Of a stretch of 19,644 nucleotides of DNA, positions 1-5,870 are shown piece by piece. Below the pieces are notes generated by a model. It had not been told where the DNA came from. It made no database searches and saw only the letters and a list, made by a program, of their open reading frames with translations. The DNA is from JANPJV01 sp031425695 (lineage in GTDB: Bacteria; Pseudomonadota; Gammaproteobacteria; Xanthomonadales; SZUA-5): assembly GCA_031425695.1 (NCBI GenBank), contig JANPJV010000126.1, positions 1 through 19,644 of the forward strand. The letters are read 5' to 3'. Each line of letters opens with the position of its first letter. Position 1 is the first letter of the stretch. The position numbers and the translations under genes are program-made.

Positions 1-98
1 GGGGGGGGTTGTTTGTGGGGGGGGGGGGGGGGGGGGGGCGGGGGGGGGCGCGCCCGCGCCGTCCTCATCCCTACCCCCCCCCCCCCCCCCCCCCCCCC
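1..98. other. Poly-G / poly-C low-complexity contig edge, probable artefact
   Basis: Bases 1-50 are almost pure G with a few T and C, and bases 76-98 are a pure C run. Only about 25 bases of mixed sequence lie between them. Such long homopolymers do not occur elsewhere in the window, and poly-G is a known failure mode of two-colour sequencing chemistry. The G and C runs are complementary, so a fold-back or chimeric read end is also possible. No gene should be read from here; the Gly/Pro-rich frame crossing it is meaningless. Reliable sequence seems to begin near base 99. Confidence 0.8.
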
Positions 99-133
99 AC
101 CACAAGCAGACTGACCGCCGGCACCCACCCGAA

Positions 134-1099
134 TCAGGGCGCGTCGCTCTCCGACCCACTCCCGGCAGCCGCGCGACCCAGTCGATCATGGACCGCCGTC
201 CAGGCTTCGCTCTCCGGCGGCAGCACCACCGCGATGCGGGTGCCAGGCCGAGCGTCGAGATCGCGCAAGGCGGCGTAGAGATCGTGGGCATAGCGGGTTG
301 GATCAGCACCGAGGCAGAGGCCGAGATTGCCGCCCGGGATTCGCTCGAGCCCAAGCCACAGGGTGTCGCCATCCGGGCGCAGTGGCGGTGCGTCGAGCTC
401 GGATGCGCGGATCAGCACCAGCGGTTTGCCCGGTGCGTAATGCGCCGCCAACGCGCCACTCACGCGCGGGGCATCGGCGAGTTCCGGGTCGGCCAGCGGG
501 CCGATCCAGGACTCTATCTGCGAGCGCAGGATCGCGCCGGGACGCAGGATGCGGGCGCCGTCGCGGCTGAGGTCGACGATCGTTGATTCAAGGCCCACCG
601 CACTGGCGCCGCCATCGAGCACGATCGGTACCGCGGCGCCGAATTCTTCGCGGACATGGTCCGCAGTAGTCGGGCTGATGCGTCCGAAGCGATTGGCGGA
701 CGGCGCAGCGAGCGCACTGCCGAAACGTCGCAACAGTTCGGCGGCCACCGGGTGTGCCGGGACCCGCAGGCCCACGGTGTCCTGGCGGCCCGTGAGCGCG
801 TCCAGCACTTCCGGGCGGCGACGCAGGATCAAGGTCATTGGCCCGGGCCAGAACTGGTCGGCGAGCACGCGGGCCGCAGCGGGAATCTCGCGGGCCCATT
901 CATCCAGGTCCTGAGGCGAGCCCAGGTGCACGATCAGCGGATGATCGGGCGGGCGGCCCTTGGTGGCAAAGATGCGTGCGATCGCGGCGGCATTGCGCGC
1001 GTCGGCCGCGAGCCCGTAGACCGTTTCGGTCGGCATGCCGACCACATCGCCACGCTGCAGGGCCGCGACAGCGGCATCGATCTCGGCCGTGGTGATCAC
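134..1099 (-). CDS. L-threonylcarbamoyladenylate synthase, Sua5 type
   Basis: This enzyme makes threonylcarbamoyl-AMP from threonine, bicarbonate and ATP. It is the first step of the universal t6A modification at position 37 of ANN-decoding tRNAs, in the cytoplasm. The YrdC core is clear: PTETVYGL (23-30), KGRP (47-50), WPGPMTL (84-90), PSANRFGRISPT (133-144) and ESTIVD (171-176). After it comes the Sua5 linker SGALAAHYAPGKP (214-226) and a C-terminal Sua5 domain. The 321-residue length therefore fits Sua5 rather than the ~190-residue TsaC form. The start is GTG at 1099-1097, which overlaps the TGA of the upstream metallopeptidase gene (GTGA). No good Shine-Dalgarno is visible, so translation is probably coupled. 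The next in-frame Met would remove the nucleotide-binding loop. I leave the symbol blank because tsaC, tsaC2 and sua5 are all used for this form. Confidence 0.95.
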   Translation of the reverse strand: MITTAEIDAAVAALQRGDVVGMPTETVYGLAADARNAAAIARIFATKGRPPDHPLIVHLGSPQDLDEWAREIPAAARVLADQFWPGPMTLILRRRPEVLDALTGRQDTVGLRVPAHPVAAELLRRFGSALAAPSANRFGRISPTTADHVREEFGAAVPIVLDGGASAVGLESTIVDLSRDGARILRPGAILRSQIESWIGPLADPELADAPRVSGALAAHYAPGKPLVLIRASELDAPPLRPDGDTLWLGLERIPGGNLGLCLGADPTRYAHDLYAALRDLDARPGTRIAVVLPPESEAWTAVHDRLGRAAAGSGSESDAP

Positions 1100-1806
1100 G
1101 GCGTGGGCAGCGGACGCCGCGTCCGCCGCACGCTCAGGAACACTGCATAGCTCGCGATCAGCACCGATGCGCCGAGCCAGAGCCCACCCCAGAACCAGGT
1201 GGTGCCGCCAAATTCCTCAGCCAGCATGAAGGCATCCGAGCGCGCCTGGCTACGCTGGATGGTGTCGCTGAAGATGTCGCGCGGCACGTAGAGCAGGCTC
1301 ATCACGCCGATCAGCCGCAGCGCGTAATCGCTCGCAATCGGCGGCAGCCAGCGCGCGATCGCGAACAGGGTGAATGCCCCGGCGAACCCGTAGACCAACC
1401 CGAAGCCATTGCGCATGTACAGCAGCGTGGCGACCGTCATCGCGATCGCCACCAGCAGCAGGATCAGGCGGTCGTGCCGGGTACGCATGCTCGCGGTCAG
1501 CAACACTGCGCCAATCACCAGGGACCCGAGGTAGCCGGCCGAGAGGATCAGGAAGCGGTTGCCGCCGGCCGACAGCACCGAGCCGCCCTGCTGCACAGTG
1601 ACCTCCATGCGCATCACCTCGCCGCCGGTGATCAGGGTCATGAAGGCGTGGCTGGCTTCGTGGAAGAACACGACCAGGATTTCCAGCGGCGCCGTCCAGC
1701 CGCTGTCACCAATCCAGGTCAGGAAAGCTGCCACCAACGCGAGCCCGGCAAGACTGGCGAGCGGATGCTGCTCGGGCTCGGCGGGGACGGGGAGGGGAAC
1801 GCTCAT
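1096..1806 (-). CDS. M50B-like integral membrane zinc metallopeptidase
   Basis: This 236-residue polytopic membrane protein carries HEASH at residues 49-53, the HExxH zinc site inside a hydrophobic segment. It is followed by a Gly-rich stretch and SAGYLGSLVIGA (89-100). This pattern matches the Peptidase_M50B-like family, distant relatives of site-2 proteases that cleave within or near membranes; the substrate is unknown. About six hydrophobic segments can be seen (roughly 18-33, 41-58, 86-106, 113-130, 135-150 and 205-227). No PDZ domain is present. The ATG start at 1806 has no strong Shine-Dalgarno. Its stop overlaps the start of the Sua5 gene, so the two are co-translated. The functional link between them is not obvious and may be only an operon convenience. 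Confidence 0.8.
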   Translation of the reverse strand: MSVPLPVPAEPEQHPLASLAGLALVAAFLTWIGDSGWTAPLEILVVFFHEASHAFMTLITGGEVMRMEVTVQQGGSVLSAGGNRFLILSAGYLGSLVIGAVLLTASMRTRHDRLILLLVAIAMTVATLLYMRNGFGLVYGFAGAFTLFAIARWLPPIASDYALRLIGVMSLLYVPRDIFSDTIQRSQARSDAFMLAEEFGGTTWFWGGLWLGASVLIASYAVFLSVRRTRRPLPTP

Positions 1807-2031
1807 GAGGGCGCATCGGCGAGAAAGTACCGACGGAAGATACAGCTGACGTAGGTCACGTTGTGCCCGCGGGATGTCTATGGATGCGACCGAGAGCTCG
1901 GGCGCTACGTGACAACGATTGGCGAAGGCGCGTCAGCGCGATGTCACGTTAGCGCTAGATTCGATCAATCGCCTAATGCCTACCGCTCGGGCGCTACGAG
2001 GCCCATGCAAGCATTGCCATGCCGCCAAAGC
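1807..2031. other. Intergenic region with a 14-bp direct repeat
   Basis: No gene is supported between the metallopeptidase start and the terminator of the beta-helix gene. The 14-mer GCTCGGGCGCTACG occurs twice in direct orientation, at 1896-1909 and 1985-1998, 89 bases apart. The stretch must hold the promoter for the leftward metallopeptidase-Sua5 operon, but I see no convincing -35/-10 pair. Confidence 0.5.
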
Positions 2032-2057
2032 AAAACGCCCGGTTTCCCGGGCGTTTT
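2032..2057 (-). terminator. Rho-independent terminator (bidirectional shape)
   Basis: AAAACGCCCGG (2032-2042) and CCGGGCGTTTT (2047-2057) form a perfect 11-bp stem around the loop TTTC. A-rich sequence on the left gives a T tract for minus-strand transcripts, and five T follow on the plus strand. It lies about 25 bases past the stop of the minus-strand beta-helix gene, whose transcription it should end. It could also stop rightward read-through. Confidence 0.85.
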
Positions 2058-2080
2058 TAAACTTTCCCAAGCTCTGGTGC

Positions 2081-2890
2081 TTATGGAGCCAGCGATTTCG
2101 CCACCAGCGCTTCGCCCGGCAGGTTGTCGCGCTCACGCACGAGCTTCAGCTCGAGGCGGCCGTTGCCGAGGTTGACCAGCGGTGCCTGCGGGGCACCGTT
2201 GCTGTCGACGTCGCCCGCGATGTTCTCGGCAATCACCACATCGGTGATCGTCGAGGTGCCGTAGTTGAGAACCGTAGAAGCCAAGGCCACGCCGTCAAAA
2301 CGGCGCGAGAGCAGGTTGCCCTCGAAGGTGCTCGCGGTCAGGGTCAGCTTTCCCCAGTTCACGATCGTGCCCGCATCTCGCTTGGCGCTGGCGACGGTAT
2401 TGAAGCTGACTTCGCACGCTTCCATCTGCAGCTCGCCGTAGTTCTCGACAATCGCGTGGACGGTGCTAGCGGTGTTGTCCACGAGCTGCACGCGACGCAG
2501 GTCAGTGCGGCCGTGGTTGCGGATCGCGCCCAGCGAGCCTTCTGCCAGGACCACGCGCTCGAGGCGCAGGTGGCCGTTCTCGGCGACGTGGAAGATGCGG
2601 AAATCCTCAGCTGAGTAGCGCCTCAGCTCGGCGTTGTTGCCGCGGATCACGATGGGCGAGGTGATTGCCGGAAATGCGGCGCGCTGATCGGCGCCATGCG
2701 TCCGATCGAGCACATAGAGCGCACGCTCGAGCGTGATCACATCGGCTTCGGGCGTGGCGTTTGCCTGCTCGATGGCCTGGACCAACTGCTCGGTGGTCGC
2801 AACCGGAAAAACCGTGCTCGCCGCCGCAGCGCCGAAGGAGGCGAGCAAGCCTGAGATGAGACCTAAGCTGGTTGCGAGTTTGCTGGACAT
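2081..2890 (-). CDS. Secreted parallel beta-helix-like protein
   Basis: This is a 269-residue exported protein of unknown function. Residues 1-24 form a Sec signal peptide ending near AAAA-ST. The mature part repeats short hydrophobic-polar turns with Asn-Gly or Asn-Tyr-Gly corners (for example RNHG, VENYG, VNWGKL, LNYGTS, VNLGNG). That spacing, about 20-25 residues per turn, is typical of right-handed parallel beta-helix proteins (pectate-lyase/polymorphic outer membrane fold, CSLREA-type). No catalytic residues can be assigned and no membrane anchor or autotransporter domain is present. I start at the ATG at 2890 rather than the TTG at 2896 because AGGGGG (complement of 2899-2904) sits 8 bases upstream of the ATG and only 2 from the TTG. 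It is a single-gene unit with its own promoter and terminator. Confidence 0.75.
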   Translation of the reverse strand: MSSKLATSLGLISGLLASFGAAAASTVFPVATTEQLVQAIEQANATPEADVITLERALYVLDRTHGADQRAAFPAITSPIVIRGNNAELRRYSAEDFRIFHVAENGHLRLERVVLAEGSLGAIRNHGRTDLRRVQLVDNTASTVHAIVENYGELQMEACEVSFNTVASAKRDAGTIVNWGKLTLTASTFEGNLLSRRFDGVALASTVLNYGTSTITDVVIAENIAGDVDSNGAPQAPLVNLGNGRLELKLVRERDNLPGEALVAKSLAP

Positions 2891-2937
2891 CGACAAGACC
2901 CCCTGAAGGTCGAAAGGTGAATGAACCTTGAATCGGT

Positions 2938-2967
2938 ACGATAGAGTGAACTACCTATGAGTGCCAA
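2938..2967 (-). promoter_or_regulatory. Sigma-70-like promoter of the beta-helix gene
   Basis: On the minus strand, TTGGCA (complement of 2962-2967; 5/6 to TTGACA) is separated by 18 bases from TATCGT (complement of 2938-2943; 4/6 to TATAAT). Transcription would start near 2931, about 40 bases before the ATG at 2890. This is pattern matching only. Confidence 0.45.
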
Positions 2968-3126
2968 ATTGTGACAAACGACACACTATTTTGACCGACC
3001 GTAAAAGTCCATCGGGCCATAGGGCGCAGGGTCCGACCCTCGCTCGAGTCGCTGTATTGGCCAACGGATGAGATCGCCACAAGCTCGGCAGTTCGCGGCC
3101 GCGGATCGATCCGACAAACGGTGTTT
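2968..3126. other. Non-coding part of the divergent intergenic region
   Basis: The full gap between the leftward beta-helix gene (start 2890) and the rightward exported-protein gene (start 3227) is about 336 bases. It holds a candidate promoter for each side. This central part contains no reading frame with coding character and no strong hairpin that I can see. Confidence 0.5.
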
Positions 3127-3156
3127 TTGCAAGTGCATGAAGCCATCTCGTATTCT
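3127..3156 (+). promoter_or_regulatory. Candidate sigma-70-like promoter for the 3227 gene
   Basis: TTGCAA (3127-3132) and TATTCT (3151-3156) are 18 bases apart, each matching the consensus at 4 of 6 positions. The predicted transcript would begin near 3163 and leave a ~65-base leader before the ATG at 3227. Support is modest. Confidence 0.35.
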
Positions 3157-3226
3157 TGCTGCGTCACGTTCGTTAGCAAACCAGCGACATCGCAGTCGCT
3201 CCCCTGGCCCTGTCCGAGACCCTGCC

Positions 3227-3559
3227 ATGCCTTGGCTGCGCACGTTGTGCCTGGTACTGCTGCCCATTTCCTGCCTGGCGGCCAGCCCCGCAGAAGACGA
3301 GGCCTGGATCGAGCGCTACATGGGTAAGCCCGGGCAATCGGCCGCGCCGGCAGGCATCCTGCCCGGATACAAGATCGCCTGGGGCGAGCTTGGTCGATTT
3401 GTCGGGCAATCGGTGCTGGTGCAGACCGAAAACGGGGCCCGCCGGGGCGAGATCGAGCGCGTCGAGGGCGGCCGCCTGTACATGCGCGCACGAATGCACG
3501 GGGGTTATGCGGAGCTCAAGCTCCGGCGCGACCAGATCCTCAGCACGGAACTGGAGTAG
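3227..3559 (+). CDS. Small exported protein of unknown function
   Basis: This 110-residue protein starts with a typical signal peptide (MPWLRTLCLVLLPISCLAA, cleavage after Ala19). I chose the ATG at 3227 because the frame extending 53 codons upstream lacks coding character and would bury the signal peptide. The mature part has an acidic start and then a compact beta-rich segment (about 58-108). The pattern there is VGQSVLVQT, GARRGEIERV, GRLYMRARM, YAELKLRRDQI, which resembles a small barrel of the SH3/Sm kind. That fold guess is inference. The gene ends 4 bases before the next start, and its last codons (GGAG at 3553-3556) supply the Shine-Dalgarno of the membrane-protein gene. The two products are therefore likely made together in the envelope. 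I do not recognise the family. Confidence 0.7.
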   Translation: MPWLRTLCLVLLPISCLAASPAEDEAWIERYMGKPGQSAAPAGILPGYKIAWGELGRFVGQSVLVQTENGARRGEIERVEGGRLYMRARMHGGYAELKLRRDQILSTELE

Positions 3560-3563
3560 GCCC

Positions 3564-4733
3564 ATGCTGCAAAACCTTGCTGCGGCTGGCATCTGGGTGA
3601 TGGCCACCTTCATTTTTATCCTCTGGATGGTCATCGTCGTGGCCCGCAGCAGCGGCTTGATGGCCTTCGCGACGTTCTTCTTCTGGCCCATCTCGATTTT
3701 CCACCTGATTCCAAATTGGGGGGTTCCCGGCTCGGACATTCGTGTTCCGTTCCTGCTGACGCTGATCGGGACCGGAATGTGGATCTATTCGATCAGCCAG
3801 GTAGTCGATGAAGCTGCATTGCAGTTCACGCCCGAGGAGGTCGCGGCGCTGCGCCAACAAGATCCCGAGGCCGCCGATCGCCTCGAGCAATTGCAGCGCG
3901 CGGCAATGGACGGCCAGGAGGGGGCGCCGGACTCAGCATCGACGACGGGTGGCTACGTACCGTCGAGCTCGAATTTCGATGAGGACCTGCCGGTAGCGGC
4001 AAACATTCCCACCCGTCCGTACATGCGCAAGGTGCCCATCGGCGAGCTCAATCTGCGTCGCGGCGAGCTTCGGCTGGATCCAGCGTTTTCGAGCCTGACG
4101 GTGCCTGAGCACTTCCGCTACATATCGGCCGAGCAGCTGGGTTTGCTCAGCGAAGCGCGCAAGGTCGCGGTCGATACCCCCGTCCTTGGCTGGGTTGTCC
4201 ATGACCGCGTCGATCTCAACCGGAACGACTTCTGGTTCGTCGAAGTGCGCTTTGAAGCCACGGGTTTCCTGCCGGCACCGCTGCCGCCGCCCGCACCAGC
4301 GGTGGCGCCGCCGGCGGAAGCGACCGACCCGAAGGTTCCGGTTGCAGCCAGTTCCGCGCCCGTTTCGAGTGCAGCCGTCGCGGTTCCCGCGCCCGATCCG
4401 TTTGGGCTGGCCTGGGACAGCGAGCGTGCCATTGCGACCTGGTCCGAAACCGCGCACACGGCAGGGCGCGTCGACCAGTGCGCTGCGCGCCTGCTGCGCC
4501 ATGGCGCGATGATCTTCTGCGTGCCCGAGCTCGACCCGGCCCGCCGCGAGCTGGGATTGCGCGCCTCGCGCCTGGTCGCCGCGCGTACGCGCGTGGACCC
4601 AGGCTGGCATCACGCCAATTTTGCCGGCGGCAGCCCGGCTAGGAGTTTCGAGGAGTGGCTTGCGGGCCGCCAGCCGCCGGCGCAGCGTGTCGAAGTGACT
4701 CCGGAAGAGGCGGAAGCAGTCGAATCGAATTGA
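3564..4733 (+). CDS. Membrane protein with DUF2167-like segment
   Basis: This 389-residue protein has three hydrophobic segments near the N-terminus (about 8-28, 32-50 and 62-81). A helical Gln/Glu-rich stretch follows (88-115), then a Ser/Thr-rich linker. Next is a segment (about 160-235) containing GELRLDPAF, VPEHFRYISAEQ, VLGWVVHD and FWFVEVRFEATGFL. The order and spacing look like the start of DUF2167, a predicted membrane-anchored family in proteobacteria; this is recognition by eye. A Pro/Ala-rich linker (237-278) leads to a C-terminal domain with two Cys (306, 319) that I do not recognise. The ATG at 3564 is preferred over frame-internal upstream codons because GGAG lies 7 bases before it and the three hydrophobic segments then begin at the N-terminus. 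It probably shares a transcript with the exported protein upstream. Confidence 0.7.
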   Translation: MLQNLAAAGIWVMATFIFILWMVIVVARSSGLMAFATFFFWPISIFHLIPNWGVPGSDIRVPFLLTLIGTGMWIYSISQVVDEAALQFTPEEVAALRQQDPEAADRLEQLQRAAMDGQEGAPDSASTTGGYVPSSSNFDEDLPVAANIPTRPYMRKVPIGELNLRRGELRLDPAFSSLTVPEHFRYISAEQLGLLSEARKVAVDTPVLGWVVHDRVDLNRNDFWFVEVRFEATGFLPAPLPPPAPAVAPPAEATDPKVPVAASSAPVSSAAVAVPAPDPFGLAWDSERAIATWSETAHTAGRVDQCAARLLRHGAMIFCVPELDPARRELGLRASRLVAARTRVDPGWHHANFAGGSPARSFEEWLAGRQPPAQRVEVTPEEAEAVESN

Positions 4734-4766
4734 TCGGATTACCTGCCCGGTTGCGAGTGATATTGC

Positions 4767-4979
4767 ATGACTCGCCTAACCCAGGAATTCGAACTGTTCA
4801 ATCGGCTCACCGCCCTCGACGGCGATGAGCGCGAGCGCGTGCTTGGTCACGCCGCTGCCGCCGACCCCGACATGGCAGCGCGCGTGCACCGGCTGTTGGC
4901 GTTCGACGAACACCTGAGCAAACTCACGGGGGACTGGCCATTCGCGCCGGTCGCCCGGCCGCCACGGGCCGGCAGCTGA
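4767..4979 (+). CDS. Stand-alone copy of a kinase N-terminal helical module (possible remnant)
   Basis: This 70-residue ORF aligns without gaps to the first 54 residues of the Ser/Thr kinase encoded at 5871. By my count 22 positions are identical, including TxEFELF at the start (Thr5 and Glu7-Phe11), LL at 43-44 and the final LT. After that it diverges and stops, with no kinase domain behind it. It is therefore either a decayed duplicate of the kinase 5' end or a short protein that kept only the N-terminal module. The ATG at 4767 matches the position of the kinase start. The Shine-Dalgarno is weak. It lies 33 bases after the membrane-protein gene and about 300 before the sigma gene. If expressed, it might compete for whatever the kinase N-terminus binds; that is speculation. 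Confidence 0.55.
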   Translation: MTRLTQEFELFNRLTALDGDERERVLGHAAAADPDMAARVHRLLAFDEHLSKLTGDWPFAPVARPPRAGS

Positions 4980-5097
4980 GCTGCAGAAGGTTTCGAGCCT
5001 TCCTGCGTAGGCCGTAGGCATCTACCCGGGCAACTATCCCTGTGATGTCCCTCCTGCGGCCTTCATTGCGTCCGAATGTGAACGAACGCAAATGTGT

Positions 5098-5142
5098 TGA
5101 AAGGGTGCGAACACCTTTCACCCCGCCACCACGCCTTATAAT
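5098..5142 (+). promoter_or_regulatory. Promoter with dyad operator upstream of the sigma-kinase operon
   Basis: A perfect TATAAT lies at 5137-5142. Directly upstream are TGAAAGG (5098-5104) and CCTTTCA (5114-5120), exact inverted arms spaced by 9 bases. The second arm overlaps the place of a -35 box: CTTTCA at 5115-5120 is 16 bases from the -10 and matches the consensus poorly. The good -10, weak -35 and dyad together suggest an activator- or repressor-controlled promoter. The transcript would carry a ~115-base leader before the mini-ORF. The rest of the 302-base gap between 4980 and 5281 shows no other gene. Confidence 0.45.
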
Positions 5143-5267
5143 CCTGTCCAGCGCGCAGGGGGGCTTGCGCAGTTTTCGGTTCCAATCCGTTCAAGACGGT
5201 CGCACTGGGAAACCGGTTCGGGTAGCTCTTGTCTGTTCGGATCTCAACCGTCCAAGGACGAAACAGC

Positions 5268-5285
5268 ATGCGAACGCCGTCATGA
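5268..5285 (+). CDS. Five-codon leader ORF coupled to the sigma factor
   Basis: ATG at 5268 opens the frame MRTPS and ends at TGA 5283-5285. The Shine-Dalgarno AAGGA (5254-5258) is 9 bases upstream of this ATG, an ideal distance. It is 23 bases from the sigma-factor ATG at 5282, which is too far for direct use. The leader stop overlaps the sigma start in the classic ATGA arrangement. The sigma gene has no ribosome-binding site of its own and no alternative start nearby, so re-initiation after this mini-ORF is the simplest reading. The peptide itself probably has no function. Confidence 0.5.
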   Translation: MRTPS

Positions 5286-5866
5286 GCGAGCCTCGTGAGA
5301 TCACGCAATTGCTCGCGCAATGGAAGACCGGCGATCGCAGCGTCGAAAATGCGCTGGTCGAATCGGTCTATCCGGTGCTTCGCCAGCTCGCCCGCAGCCA
5401 GCTCCGCGGCCAGAATGCAGGGTTCACGCTGCAGGCCACCGAGCTCGCCAACGAAGCCTACGTCAAGCTGCTGCAGCAGCATCAGGTGGACTGGCAGAAC
5501 CGCTCGCACTTCTACGCGATTGCGGCAACCGTGATCCGGCGCGTCGTGATCGACCACGTGCGCTCGCGTGACAGCGCCAAGCGTGGCGGTGGCCTGCCTT
5601 TTGTGTCGCTCGACAGCATCACCGACGATGTCGCCATGGTGATCGACGACAGCGTCGACTGGCTCGGGGTGGACGCGGTGTTGACCGAGCTTGCCGCGCA
5701 TGACAGCGATCTGGCGCGCGTCGTCGAACTCAAGTTTTTTGGCGGCTTGAACACGGAACAGATGGCGCAGGTGATGGGCACCTCGACCGCCACGGTCGGC
5801 CGCCAGTGGCGCTATGCCCGGGCCTGGCTCGCTGATCGACTTTCCGGCGGGATTCCGAGTCTTTGA
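5282..5866 (+). CDS. ECF-family RNA polymerase sigma factor (kinase-linked type)
   Basis: This 194-residue sigma factor has regions 2 and 4 only. Region 2 spans about 10-95 with LQATELANEAYVKLL (50-64), HFYAIAATVIRRVVIDHVR (76-94) and an RGGG linker. Region 4 covers about 130-185 with DSDLARVVELKFFGGLNTEQMA and the helix-turn-helix MGTSTATVGRQWRYARAWL. This is the ECF subfamily that sits beside Hanks-type kinases in Xanthomonadales and planctomycetes (the TIGR02999/ECF43 kind). In a studied Vibrio member, kinase phosphorylation of a region-2 Thr activates the factor; Thr53 here is a candidate for the same role (inference). It has no anti-sigma neighbour. The start at 5282 follows from the mini-ORF overlap and the alignment start of the family. 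The kinase gene begins 4 bases after its stop. Confidence 0.93.
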   Translation: MSEPREITQLLAQWKTGDRSVENALVESVYPVLRQLARSQLRGQNAGFTLQATELANEAYVKLLQQHQVDWQNRSHFYAIAATVIRRVVIDHVRSRDSAKRGGGLPFVSLDSITDDVAMVIDDSVDWLGVDAVLTELAAHDSDLARVVELKFFGGLNTEQMAQVMGTSTATVGRQWRYARAWLADRLSGGIPSL

Positions 5867-5870
5867 GCCC

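Noticed and set aside
9..278. Gly/Pro-rich 89-codon frame at the window start
   Set aside because: Its first half is translated from the poly-G/poly-C artefact and the rest is antisense to the Sua5 gene.
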